Below are positions 8,195 through 16,983 of a stretch of 64,000 nt of DNA, piece after piece. Made by a program: the position numbers and the translations under genes. Under the pieces are notes generated by a model, which had not been told where the DNA came from, ran no database searches, and worked only from the letters and a program-made list of their open reading frames with translations. The DNA comes from JAYQKL01 sp038142705 (GTDB lineage Bacteria; Pseudomonadota; Alphaproteobacteria; RS24): positions 1,869,100-1,933,099 of the forward strand of contig OZ244224.1 in the NCBI GenBank assembly GCA_965217015.1. The letters run 5' to 3'. Each line of letters starts with the position of its first letter. The first letter of the stretch is position 1.

Positions 8195-10105
8195 ATGTCG
8201 ATAGATGAAAATTCAGAGCATTTGGACACGCAAGACGAACCAGCCCCAGTGGAAATCACAGAAGATGCGCCTGGTTTTGACATGCTCAATGATGCAGATG
8301 CCGAAAACAATGTGCAGCCTGATAAGGCGTATAAAGTGTTGGCGCGCAAATATCGCCCGACAAATTTTGACGATTTGATTGGCCAGCAAGCGATGGTGCG
8401 GACGCTGTCCAATGCATTTGAAACTGGCCGCATTGCGCATGCTTTTATGCTGACAGGGGTGCGCGGGGTTGGCAAAACCACAACCGCCCGTATTTTGGCA
8501 CGCGCCCTAAATTATCAAACCGACACAATTGACCAGCCCAATATTAATTTGCAAGAAGCGGGTGTGCATTGTGACGATATTATGAAAGGCAGTCATGTCG
8601 ATATTATCGAAATGGACGCTGCGTCACGCACAGGGATTGATGATATTCGTGAAATTATTGAAAGCGTGCGTTATGCGCCAGGCTCGGCGCGTTATAAAGT
8701 CTATATTATTGACGAAGTGCATATGCTGTCTAAAGCCGCGTTTAACGGCCTTTTGAAAACGCTTGAAGAGCCGCCAGAGCATGTGAAATTTATTTTTGCG
8801 ACAACTGAAATTCGTAAAGTCCCCATCACTGTTTTATCGCGTTGCCAGCGTTTTGATTTGCGCCGTCTTAATCAGGACGAAACGGTGACATTGCTGGAAA
8901 AAGTTTGTCGGGCTGAAAATGTCGAGATGCCCACAGAGGGGCTGGCGTTGATTGCGCGTGTTGCCGAAGGCTCGGCGCGTGATGCACTTTCGCTTTTGGA
9001 CCGCAGTTTTGCGCATCAAAGCAATGCTGGCGCGGCGTTGGAAATTGACGAATTGCGCCATATGCTCGGCCTTGCTGACCGCGGACGCATGTTTGATTTA
9101 TTTGACCATTTAATGCGTGGCGATATTGCCAAAGCGCTGGACGAGTTTTCCGAGCAATTTAACTTAGGCGCAGATCCGGTTGCGGTTTTAACAGATTTAA
9201 TTGAGCTGACCCATTGGTTGACGCGGTTAAAATATGTGCCTGCTGCCATGGAAGATGTGTCCGTTGCTGAAAGCCAGAGAAAACGCGGGCATGACACGGC
9301 GCAGGCTTTATCTGTGCGCTTATTGTCACGGACTTGGCAGGTTTTGCTTAAAGGCCATGCCGAAACTTTAGTCGCACCCAATCCAAAGGCAGCTGCCGAA
9401 ATGGTTTTGATAAGGCTGGCGCATTTGGCGGATATGCCCTCGCCGGAAGAACTGATAAAACAATGGGAGCAAGCTGAAACCAATGACGCACCAGCTTCTG
9501 GGGCGGCGTCAAACTCGGCACCGACAGGCGGCGAAACGGCTTCAGCAGTTTCGGCAGTTTCGGAAGTGTCATCATCTACACAGGCGATGGCAACACACCA
9601 AAACAGCCAAGCGGCGACCAGCGCGATAATGTCCCCACAAGCGGCGCCAGAAACTGCGCCTGATGCGGATGTTAAAATTGGTAGTTTCGAGCAACTTATT
9701 GATTTAGCAGCCAAAATGCGGGATATACGCTTAAAACATGCGCTGGAAACAGGCGCGCATTTGGTGCGGTTTGAGCCAGCCAGTCAGGCGCGGGGTGGGG
9801 TGATTGAGCTTCGTCTTGTTGAGGGGCAAGAAGATTTTTCACGCGATTTGAGCCGTAAAATACAAGAATGGACACAACAGCGCTGGATGGTCAGCCTGTC
9901 TCAGCAACAAGGGGCAGAAACCGTACAGCAGGTTGCGCTTAACGAGGCAGAGCAACGTTTGGCACTGGCCGAACAAGACGCGCTGGTCAAACAGGCGAAG
10001 AAATTATGGCAAGACGCTGAAATTGTAGCCGTGACAGATATGAGCGATGAGTTTTTGCCAATGGAACCATCTGAACATGATGAAATAGATCCAGATGAGG
10101 CATAA
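8195..10105 (+). CDS. dnaX: DNA polymerase III subunit gamma/tau
   Basis: Clamp-loader ATPase and organiser of the replicative polymerase. 636 residues: AAA+ module with Walker A GVGKTTTA (about residue 90), Walker B IIDEVHML, sensor 1 FATTEIRKVP and the SRC box LSRCQRF; then domain III, an Ala/Ser/Thr-rich linker (about 430-490) and a C-terminal tau-like domain. The usual four-cysteine zinc module after Walker A is absent: the segment ALNYQTDTIDQPNINLQEAG leads to a single Cys. I recall the same form from some other alphaproteobacteria. I saw no obvious frameshift signal for a separate gamma product. Confidence 0.95.
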   Translation: MSIDENSEHLDTQDEPAPVEITEDAPGFDMLNDADAENNVQPDKAYKVLARKYRPTNFDDLIGQQAMVRTLSNAFETGRIAHAFMLTGVRGVGKTTTARILARALNYQTDTIDQPNINLQEAGVHCDDIMKGSHVDIIEMDAASRTGIDDIREIIESVRYAPGSARYKVYIIDEVHMLSKAAFNGLLKTLEEPPEHVKFIFATTEIRKVPITVLSRCQRFDLRRLNQDETVTLLEKVCRAENVEMPTEGLALIARVAEGSARDALSLLDRSFAHQSNAGAALEIDELRHMLGLADRGRMFDLFDHLMRGDIAKALDEFSEQFNLGADPVAVLTDLIELTHWLTRLKYVPAAMEDVSVAESQRKRGHDTAQALSVRLLSRTWQVLLKGHAETLVAPNPKAAAEMVLIRLAHLADMPSPEELIKQWEQAETNDAPASGAASNSAPTGGETASAVSAVSEVSSSTQAMATHQNSQAATSAIMSPQAAPETAPDADVKIGSFEQLIDLAAKMRDIRLKHALETGAHLVRFEPASQARGGVIELRLVEGQEDFSRDLSRKIQEWTQQRWMVSLSQQQGAETVQQVALNEAEQRLALAEQDALVKQAKKLWQDAEIVAVTDMSDEFLPMEPSEHDEIDPDEA

Positions 10106-10111
10106 GCGTTA

Positions 10112-10705
10112 ATGTATGGCCCCGAGATTGATCAGCTTATCAAATTATTGAGCCGCTTGCCGGGGCTTGGCCCGCGTTCGGCGCGCCGTGCTGTTTTGCA
10201 ACTCATTCGAAAACGCGAATCGCTTTTATTGCCATTGACAGACGCATTGGCTGTGGCGCGTGATAAAATTGTGACTTGCGAGCAATGCGGCTCTATTGAT
10301 ACGCAATCGCCTTGTGCGATTTGCACTGACCCGCGCCGCGATGTGTCGGTTCTGTGTGTGGTTGAAGATGTCGCGGATTTATGGGCATTAGAGCGTGCGC
10401 AGGCCATTAAAGGCCATTACCATGTTTTGGGCGGGATTTTATCTGCCCTTGATGGGGTGGGGCCAGAGGATTTGAACCTTGCGAGCCTCTTGGATAAGTG
10501 CCAAAAGGGCGCGATTAAAGAAGTTATTTTGGCGATGAATGCCACTGTCGAGGGGCAGTCCACCGCGCATTATATTATGGATATGCTGGCGCAATATGAC
10601 ATAAAAGTCACCCGATTGGCGCATGGCGTGCCGGTAGGGGGTGAACTTGATTATCTTGATGATGGCACATTAGCCGCTGCCATGAACTCGCGCCGAGAGA
10701 TTTAG
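10112..10705 (+). CDS. recR: Recombination mediator protein RecR
   Basis: Partner of RecO in loading RecA onto gapped DNA. 197 residues, normal length. A helix-hairpin-helix region (LSRLPGLGPRSARRAVLQL), a four-cysteine zinc finger (CEQCGSIDTQSPCAIC) and a Toprim domain (VLCVVEDVADLWALE onward) are in order. It starts 6 bases after the dnaX stop. The ybaB/ebfC gene that commonly lies between dnaX and recR is not here. Confidence 0.95.
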   Translation: MYGPEIDQLIKLLSRLPGLGPRSARRAVLQLIRKRESLLLPLTDALAVARDKIVTCEQCGSIDTQSPCAICTDPRRDVSVLCVVEDVADLWALERAQAIKGHYHVLGGILSALDGVGPEDLNLASLLDKCQKGAIKEVILAMNATVEGQSTAHYIMDMLAQYDIKVTRLAHGVPVGGELDYLDDGTLAAAMNSRREI

Positions 10706-10722
10706 CTTTATCAGCAGCGTTT

Positions 10723-11844
10723 TTAATCACCCAATAAGCTGCTCTGCGATATATGCGCGCTTTCTTCTTCGTCCAATTCCATATCATTTAACTCTAAAGC
10801 GGTGATGCGCGCTCCGCGTGAATCAATTTTTCGCGTTGAGGTTTCAATTTGTTCAATATCTTTATTGGCTTGTGAAAAATGCGTTTTCAGCTTGTCCACT
10901 CTTTCGCCCAAGCGGGAAATATCTTCCATTAAAACCGCAACCTCTTTTTGAATAAGGCCAGCCTGCTCGCGCATTTTAACATCGCGCATAATGGCGCGCA
11001 CTGTGTTCAGCGTCAGCGACATGGTGTTGGGGGATACAGGGTAAACCCGCAAGGCGCGGCATTTCTCAATCATTTCTGGCAGGCTGAGATGAAGCTCAGA
11101 AAAAACGCTTTCGGAAGGCAGAAACATCAACGCAGCGTCTGCGGTCTCACCAGAAATAATATATTTTTCTGCAATATCCTGCGCATGTTTGAGCGTGTCA
11201 CGCCCAAGCTGTTTCAGCGCTTCTTTTTTCTCATTTGGGTCTTCAGCACCTGCAAAGCGTTTGAATGCCTCAAGCGGAAATTTACTGTCAACCACCACCG
11301 GACCAGGCGGGTTGGGCAGGCGTATCAAGCAATCCGCTCGTTTGCCATTGGATAAGGTATGCTGCAAAGCAAAAGCGCTCTCTGGCAAACCATCTTGAAC
11401 AATGTCAGAGAGTTGCGTTTCTCCAAACGCGCCACGCGCCTGCTTATTGTTCAAAATATTTTGTAAATCAACCACCTGTTCTGATAGGGCGGTTATCTGG
11501 CTTTGCGCACGGTCAATCGTGGCTAGTCTTTCCCCCAGCGCTTTGAGGGTTTTCTCGGTATTATCGCCAGTTTGTTTCAAATTCTCGCCCACATTTTTTG
11601 AAACCGTGTCCAACCTTTCGGCCAAATTACGGTTCAGCTGACCTCGTGCGGCTTCTTGCGCTTCAGCAAAGCTGGTCATGCGGCCTGCCAGCTCACTTTG
11701 TTGGCGGGTAATCTCAGCCAACAGGTTTTGCATCTGCTCTTGTTGCGCATTATCCGTATTCCGTGAACCTGATTTCCACATAAAAAACACAAACGACAGC
11801 ACCGCCCCTGCTGCAAAAATGATTAATGTTGTGAGCATATCCAT
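10723..11844 (-). CDS. rmuC: DNA recombination protein RmuC
   Basis: RmuC-family protein thought to limit inversions at short inverted repeats. 373 residues. An N-terminal membrane anchor (residues 4-22) is followed by a long predicted coiled coil (about 35-130, rich in Gln, Glu, Leu and Ala), then the nuclease-like core with VVDSKFPLEAFKRF and LMFLPSESVFSEL. It is convergent with recR and divergent from def. The start ATG is at 11844. Confidence 0.92.
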   Translation of the reverse strand: MDMLTTLIIFAAGAVLSFVFFMWKSGSRNTDNAQQEQMQNLLAEITRQQSELAGRMTSFAEAQEAARGQLNRNLAERLDTVSKNVGENLKQTGDNTEKTLKALGERLATIDRAQSQITALSEQVVDLQNILNNKQARGAFGETQLSDIVQDGLPESAFALQHTLSNGKRADCLIRLPNPPGPVVVDSKFPLEAFKRFAGAEDPNEKKEALKQLGRDTLKHAQDIAEKYIISGETADAALMFLPSESVFSELHLSLPEMIEKCRALRVYPVSPNTMSLTLNTVRAIMRDVKMREQAGLIQKEVAVLMEDISRLGERVDKLKTHFSQANKDIEQIETSTRKIDSRGARITALELNDMELDEEESAHISQSSLLGD

Positions 11845-11961
11845 ATTTTATCCTTTTTTGGCGTCAGCTTTGTCTCAATCAACCAATTTAACGCATTGTT
11901 TTAACGCATTGTTGGTTCTAAGATGCTTGACGCCCTGCCTTTCAGGGCTTATCTCAAGATT

Positions 11962-12522
11962 ATGACTGTTAGAGAAATTATATCAGTGCCGGACCCGCGT
12001 CTCAAAACAATTTCTCACCCGATTGAGAAAGTGACAGACGAAACGCGCGCTTTAATGGACGATATGTTGGAAACCATGTATGCCGCCAATGGTATTGGGC
12101 TGGCGGCCATTCAAATTGGTGTGCCAGAACGCATTATTGTGATGGATTTATCGCCCTCAGAAGATGCGGAAGAAAATGATCGCTATGATTTGTCAGACTA
12201 TGCGGCAGAGGGTGTGCGGTTTTTTGTTAATCCGGAAATTACATGGACATCTGAAGAAACCAGTAATTACACGGAGGGCTGCCTTTCTGTGCCCGGTTTT
12301 TATGATGATGTAGAGCGTCCAAAACAATGTCGGGTGACATTTTTGGACTATGATGGTGTGGCGCAAGAAATTATGTGCGATGGGTTGCTGGCAACCTGTA
12401 TCCAGCATGAAATGGATCACTTGAATGGGATTGTTTTCCTTGACCATTTATCACGGCTGAAGCGTGACCGTATTTTGGATAAAATGCGCAAAGTGAACAA
12501 AGGTAAGACTCGGTCTGCCTAA
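11962..12522 (+). CDS. def: Peptide deformylase
   Basis: Metalloenzyme that removes the N-formyl group from nascent proteins. The three active-site motifs are present: GIGLAAIQIG, EGCLSVPG and QHEMDHLNG (HExxH type). I chose ATG at 11962, which gives the typical start MTVREIISVPDPRL and 186 residues; an in-frame ATG at 11923 would add 13 unconserved residues. No strong ribosome site is visible for either. First gene of def-fmt-truA, the order found in many alphaproteobacteria. Confidence 0.93.
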   Translation: MTVREIISVPDPRLKTISHPIEKVTDETRALMDDMLETMYAANGIGLAAIQIGVPERIIVMDLSPSEDAEENDRYDLSDYAAEGVRFFVNPEITWTSEETSNYTEGCLSVPGFYDDVERPKQCRVTFLDYDGVAQEIMCDGLLATCIQHEMDHLNGIVFLDHLSRLKRDRILDKMRKVNKGKTRSA

Positions 12523-12544
12523 TGACGGCAAAGGGGCAGGGGAA

Positions 12545-13468
12545 ATGCGGATTATTTTCATGGGAACGCCCGAATTTTCGGTGCCTGCTTTAGAGCAACT
12601 GCACGCCGCAGGGCATGATATTTGCGCGGTTTACACGCGCCCGCCTGCCAAAAAAGGGCGGGGCATGGCCGAGCAGACCTCGCCCGTGCATCAAGCTGCT
12701 CTGGCGCTTGGCGTGCCTGTTTTAACCCCAACAAGTTTCAAATCAACAGCAGAGATTGAGCAGTTGGCAGCGTTTCAAGCTGATTTATGCGTGGTGGTGG
12801 CATATGGGCTAATTTTGCCGCAAGCGGTTTTGGATATACCCCAATATGGCTGTTGGAATATTCATGCCTCGCTCTTACCGCGATGGCGTGGGGCGGCGCC
12901 CATTCAACGCGCGATTATGGCGGGGGACACACAAACCGGCATTTGCATCATGCAAATGGAGGCGGGGTTGGATACAGGGCCTGTTTTATTGCAAAACAGC
13001 TTGCCAATTCACGCTCTGGACACCGCGCAAGACCTGCATGACAAGCTCATGTTTATGGGCGCGCAGGAAATTGTGAAAGCGGTGGCGATGCAAGGCAGGC
13101 TGATCCCCCAAATCCAGTCTGAAACGGGGGTGACCTATGCGGATAAAATCAGCAAACAGGAAGCGCAAATAGACTGGTCGCAATCCGCCCAGCAAATCTG
13201 CCAGCATATTCATGGTCTATCCCCATTTCCAGGTGCTTGGACGCAAGCGGGGGAGACACGGCTGAAAATTTTACAAGCTGAAACTGTTGCGCTTGCGGCA
13301 GATAAAGCACCTGCCCAAGCAGGCGAGGTGTTAGACGATATGGCTTTGATTGCTTGTGGTCAGGGGGCGATACGCCCTGTGCGGGTGCAACGCGCTGGTA
13401 AGCCTGCGATGGCATTGGCGGATTTCCAGCGCGGCGCGGGTTTGGATAAAGGGGTGATTTTATCATGA
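12545..13468 (+). CDS. fmt: Methionyl-tRNA formyltransferase
   Basis: Formylates Met-tRNAi using 10-formyl-THF, the reaction complementary to peptide deformylase. 307 residues. The N-terminal Rossmann motif FMGTPEFSVPAL and the catalytic segment NIHASLLPRWRGAAPIQRAI (with the SLLPxxRG signature) are clear, followed by the smaller C-terminal domain. A GGGGCAGGGG stretch precedes the ATG. The end overlaps truA by four bases (ATGA). Confidence 0.95.
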   Translation: MRIIFMGTPEFSVPALEQLHAAGHDICAVYTRPPAKKGRGMAEQTSPVHQAALALGVPVLTPTSFKSTAEIEQLAAFQADLCVVVAYGLILPQAVLDIPQYGCWNIHASLLPRWRGAAPIQRAIMAGDTQTGICIMQMEAGLDTGPVLLQNSLPIHALDTAQDLHDKLMFMGAQEIVKAVAMQGRLIPQIQSETGVTYADKISKQEAQIDWSQSAQQICQHIHGLSPFPGAWTQAGETRLKILQAETVALAADKAPAQAGEVLDDMALIACGQGAIRPVRVQRAGKPAMALADFQRGAGLDKGVILS

Positions 13469-14214
13469 CCCAACGCTTCAAACTCGTCATTGAATATGAT
13501 GGCGCACCATTTTGTGGCTGGCAAAGTCAGGCCGAAAAATGCGGCGTGCAAGACGCGCTGTCAAAGGCTGTTAAAGGGTTTTGTGGCGAAGAGGTCACGG
13601 TTTATGGCGCTGGGCGCACCGATACAGGCGTGCATGCTTGCGGGCAGGTGGCGCATGTGGATATTGCCAAAGAAACCGATGCCGCGACGCTGAAAAAAGC
13701 TTTGAATTATCACCTAAAACCCATGCCTGTTGCGATTTTGGACGCGCAATTGGTGGCAGCTGATTTTGATGCGCGGTTCAGTGCGCGCAAACGGCATTAT
13801 CTTTATCGATTTATTGACCGCGCCGCGCCATTGACGCTTGAAAAAGGGCGCGCATGGTGGGTGCCAGTGGCGCTTAATCACACGCAAATGCACGCGGCAG
13901 CGCAGGTGTTTTTAGGCCAGCATGATTTTACGACTTTTCGTTCAGTGCACTGCCAGTCTGCATCGCCTGTGAAAACCATTGATGAGATTTCAGTGGCGCG
14001 ACAAGGTGCGGTAATTGACTTAAAAGTATCAGCGCGCAGTTTTTTGCATCACCAAATTCGCTCTTTTGCCGGCACTTTGAAATTTGTTGGCGAAGGGCGC
14101 TGGGATAGCGATGATGTTGCCGATGCGCTAGCTGCTTGTGACCGCCATGCTTGCGCGCCAGTCGCCCCGCCAGAGGGCTTGTATTTTATGCAAGTGGATT
14201 ATGCCGCAAAATAA
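13465..14214 (+). CDS. truA: tRNA pseudouridine(38-40) synthase
   Basis: Modifies uridines 38-40 in the anticodon arm of tRNAs. 249 residues. It opens FKLVIEYDGAPFCGWQ and carries the catalytic motif GAGRTDTGVHA with the active-site Asp. The C-terminal part contains SFLHHQIRSFAGTL, also conserved. The start overlaps fmt, and the last 16 bases (14199-14214) overlap the 3' end of dapE on the other strand. Confidence 0.95.
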   Translation: MTQRFKLVIEYDGAPFCGWQSQAEKCGVQDALSKAVKGFCGEEVTVYGAGRTDTGVHACGQVAHVDIAKETDAATLKKALNYHLKPMPVAILDAQLVAADFDARFSARKRHYLYRFIDRAAPLTLEKGRAWWVPVALNHTQMHAAAQVFLGQHDFTTFRSVHCQSASPVKTIDEISVARQGAVIDLKVSARSFLHHQIRSFAGTLKFVGEGRWDSDDVADALAACDRHACAPVAPPEGLYFMQVDYAAK

Positions 14215-15347
14215 GCGGTTAGAATGCGGCTATAGATTTCTGTCAGGGTTTCAATATCAGATGTGTGCACATGCTCATCAACCTGATGCATGGTTTGCCC
14301 GACCAGACCAAATTCAACCACGCGGCAATATTGGCTGATAAAGCGCGCGTCAGAAGTGCCGCCGGTTGTTGATAAATCCGCCTCGCGGCCCGTCACATCT
14401 TGAATAGCCTGCGCAATCATATCGGTTAGCGGCCCTGTTTGGGTTAAAAACGACTCGCCCGAATGGATAAGCTCAAGCGACATATCACACCCATTGCGTG
14501 CCGCTTCTAAGGTTTCTTCAACCCAATTCGAAATTGTGTCGCGGGTCCATAAATCATTATAGCGAATATTAAATCGCGCCTGTGACACTGCCGGAATAAC
14601 ATTGGTGGTGGCATTGCCAACATCAAAACTCGTGACTTCCAGATTGCTGGGTTGAAAATGCTCAGACCCATCATCAATGGGTGTGTTTTGTAACGCACTC
14701 ATCAAGCGCATTAAATGTGGCACCGGATTGTCAGCACGGTCTGGATAAGCGACATGGCCTTGTTTGCCTGTCACCGTCACCACGCCATTCACACTGCCGC
14801 GTCGCCCGATTTTAACCATATCGCCCATTTGTTTTGGGTTGGTAGGCTCGCCAACCAGACAATCATCAATGGTCTGGCCTTGCTCTTCAAGCCATTTGAG
14901 CATTTTAATTGTGCCATTAACAGATGGGCCTTCTTCGTCGCCTGTAATGAGCAGGCTGATAGACCCGTTCACAGCCGTGCTGGCAATTACACGCTCGGCA
15001 GCCGCAACAAACGCTGCAATCGCGCCTTTCATATCTGCCGCACCACGCCCCCACAGCGCACCATCTTTAATGGTGCCTGCAAATGGATCCTCTTGCCAAG
15101 CATCTGCATCACCAACCGGCACAACATCAGTATGGCCCGCAAAGCAAAAATGTGGCGCGCCTGTGCCATATCTTGCATAGAGATTATCAACCCGTGCCGT
15201 GCCGTCTTCTTCAAAAGGTAGCCGCGTGCAATCAAAGCCCAGTGTTTCCAGAGCTTGTTGCAGCATATCCAACGCGCCCGCATCGCGTGGGGTCACAGAT
15301 GGGCATCGGATAAGTTCAGCAGCAAAAGAGACGGGGTTAATCGGCAT
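14199..15347 (-). CDS. dapE: Succinyl-diaminopimelate desuccinylase
   Basis: Zinc M20-family hydrolase of the succinylase branch of lysine/diaminopimelate synthesis; releases LL-DAP. 382 residues. Metal and catalytic motifs: FAGHTDVVPVGD, WGRGAADMKGAIAAF, ITGDEEGPSVNGT and the C-terminal MHQVDEHV. The gene lies 5 bases after dapD, so the two enzymes are made from one transcript. The 3' end overlaps truA by 16 bases in convergent orientation. Confidence 0.96.
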   Translation of the reverse strand: MPINPVSFAAELIRCPSVTPRDAGALDMLQQALETLGFDCTRLPFEEDGTARVDNLYARYGTGAPHFCFAGHTDVVPVGDADAWQEDPFAGTIKDGALWGRGAADMKGAIAAFVAAAERVIASTAVNGSISLLITGDEEGPSVNGTIKMLKWLEEQGQTIDDCLVGEPTNPKQMGDMVKIGRRGSVNGVVTVTGKQGHVAYPDRADNPVPHLMRLMSALQNTPIDDGSEHFQPSNLEVTSFDVGNATTNVIPAVSQARFNIRYNDLWTRDTISNWVEETLEAARNGCDMSLELIHSGESFLTQTGPLTDMIAQAIQDVTGREADLSTTGGTSDARFISQYCRVVEFGLVGQTMHQVDEHVHTSDIETLTEIYSRILTAYFAA

Positions 15348-15352
15348 GGCTC

Positions 15353-16186
15353 TTAATCTCGCAATAATTCATTCACTGATGTTTTGGCACGCGTGCCCGC
15401 ATCAACGGTTTTAACAATGACAGCGCAGGCAAGGCTCGGCCCGCCATTTTCTGATGGCAAACTGCCCGGCACAACAACTGAATAGGCAGGCACTTCACCG
15501 CGGGTGATGGTGCCAGTGGCGCGGTCAACAATTTTAGTGGAAGCAGAAATAAAGACCCCCATAGACAATACCGCGCCTTCGCGCACAATCACGCCTTCCG
15601 CGACTTCCGAACGCGCGCCGATAAAGCAATTATCTTCAATAATGGTTGGGTTTGCCTGTAATGGCTCCAACACGCCGCCAATGCCCGCACCGCCAGAGAG
15701 GTGAACATTTTTCCCGATTTGCGCGCATGAGCCAACAGTCGCCCATGTATCCACCATCGTGCCGCTATCCACATAGGCACCCAGATTAACAAAACTTGGC
15801 ATTAAAACGACATTGGGCGCGATATAAGCCCCTCGCCGTACAACACAATTTGGCACGGCGCGAAACCCTGCTTGGGCAAAGGCGTTGGCATCCCAACCAT
15901 CAAATTTTGATGTTACCTTATCCCACCATTGCGTGCCGTCTGGCCCGCCGCTTTGGGTGGTCATATCATTCAGACGGAAAGATAAAAGAACCGCTTTTTT
16001 CAGCCATTGATTGACCTGCCAGTCCTCGCCGTTTTTTTCAGCAACGCGCAAGCTGCCATTATCCAGCCCCTGCATCGCCGCCTCAACAGCCATGCGCACA
16101 TCACCACCTGTTTGCGGCGTGATATCGCCCGGATTTTCAAAAGCTTGATTGACGATATTTTCTATATTTGCAAGATCAGCGCTCAT
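15353..16186 (-). CDS. dapD: Tetrahydrodipicolinate N-succinyltransferase
   Basis: Transfers succinyl from succinyl-CoA to tetrahydrodipicolinate. 277 residues, normal length. An N-terminal helical region is followed by a left-handed beta helix of hexapeptide repeats (AYIAPNVVLMPSFVNLGAYV, then VGSCAQIGKNVHLSGGAGIG) and the C-terminal segment VPGSLPSENGG. First gene of the dapD-dapE pair; a hairpin separates it from the HAD gene that lies beside it. Confidence 0.96.
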   Translation of the reverse strand: MSADLANIENIVNQAFENPGDITPQTGGDVRMAVEAAMQGLDNGSLRVAEKNGEDWQVNQWLKKAVLLSFRLNDMTTQSGGPDGTQWWDKVTSKFDGWDANAFAQAGFRAVPNCVVRRGAYIAPNVVLMPSFVNLGAYVDSGTMVDTWATVGSCAQIGKNVHLSGGAGIGGVLEPLQANPTIIEDNCFIGARSEVAEGVIVREGAVLSMGVFISASTKIVDRATGTITRGEVPAYSVVVPGSLPSENGGPSLACAVIVKTVDAGTRAKTSVNELLRD

Positions 16187-16266
16187 GAGCCGCTCCTTTA
16201 TGTTTCAATTAGTCCTATCACGAAGTCTCTGCGCCGAAAACTAGCAATCATCAGCCCCGTGTCAAC

Positions 16267-16292
16267 AAAAACTGACGGCAAGAGCAGTTTTT
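16267..16292 (-). terminator. Hairpin at the end of the rpmH-to-HAD operon
   Basis: AAAAACTG (16267-16274) pairs with CAGTTTTT (16285-16292) across a 10-base loop, starting 4 bases after the HAD stop codon on the minus strand. The U residues lie within the 3' arm and just after it (TTTTTGTTG). It would isolate dapD from the upstream operon. Confidence 0.5.
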
Positions 16293-16296
16293 AAGC

Positions 16297-16983
16297 TTAA
16301 AGAAGGCTGCGCAAAAAAGGTTCGAGCGCGTCAACCACATGGTCAAATTCATGTTGGTCTGATAATTCATGGCTAATATGCGCATGCGGCGGCGCGCCAT
16401 CTTCGATTTGAGGGCGCACCCAAACTGTCTTCATACCCAAAGCCGCAGCTGGCGGCAGATTGCGCGCCATATCTTCGAAAAACACAGATTGATGAGGATC
16501 AATCTTAAGCTGATTGACCATCGCATCATAAACCTGCGCTTGCGGTTTGGGGATATAATTCGCCGCGCGAATATCAAAAATATCATCAAATAAATGGTCA
16601 ATGCCGAGTTGTCGGCTCACATTTTCTGCATGCTGCACAGTGCCATTGGTGAAAATAAACTTTTGCCCCTCAAGCGCAGATAAAATCTGGCTGAGTTCCG
16701 GATTGGGATTGAGTTGAGAAACATCAATATCATGCACAAAATCTAAAAAATCATCAGGGTCTAAGCCATGCTCATTCATCAGGCCAGACAGGGTGGTGCC
16801 ATATTCCTGCCAGTATTTTTTCTGCACAATATAGGCCTGCTCTTTTTCCATATTCAGCCTTTGCTGAATAAAATCCGTCATACGCACATCGACTTTGGCG
16901 AACAAATCCTGCTCTGGCGGATAGAGCGTATTATCGAGGTCAAACACCCAATATTTTATATTTTCAAACGCTTCTTTACTCAA
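16297..16983 (-). CDS. HAD-family hydrolase, pyrimidine 5'-nucleotidase-like
   Basis: HAD phosphatase, 228 residues. Motif I is VFDLDNTLYPP (nucleophile Asp and acid/base Asp), motif II FIFTNGT, motif III the Lys of YIPKPQAQVYD, motif IV FFEDMARNL. This sequence type resembles yeast Sdt1/Phm8-like pyrimidine nucleotidases and is commonly found beside dapD in alphaproteobacteria. The substrate is inferred, not shown. Its start overlaps the stop of the DUF1036 gene by 8 bases (16976-16983). Confidence 0.88.
   Translation of the reverse strand: MSKEAFENIKYWVFDLDNTLYPPEQDLFAKVDVRMTDFIQQRLNMEKEQAYIVQKKYWQEYGTTLSGLMNEHGLDPDDFLDFVHDIDVSQLNPNPELSQILSALEGQKFIFTNGTVQHAENVSRQLGIDHLFDDIFDIRAANYIPKPQAQVYDAMVNQLKIDPHQSVFFEDMARNLPPAAALGMKTVWVRPQIEDGAPPHAHISHELSDQHEFDHVVDALEPFLRSLL

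Noticed and set aside
9016..9714. Long open frame of 232 codons on the minus strand inside dnaX
   Set aside because: It lies antisense to dnaX, which has clear domain motifs; its composition (Ser, Ala and Cys rich, no domain) is that of a shadow frame.
9600..10105. Programmed frameshift in dnaX giving a gamma product
   Set aside because: No A-AAA-AAG-type slippery heptamer with a following stem was found in the linker or C-terminal part.
14715..15221. 168-codon plus-strand open frame within dapE
   Set aside because: Antisense to a well-supported gene with intact M20 motifs; no ribosome site or recognisable domain.
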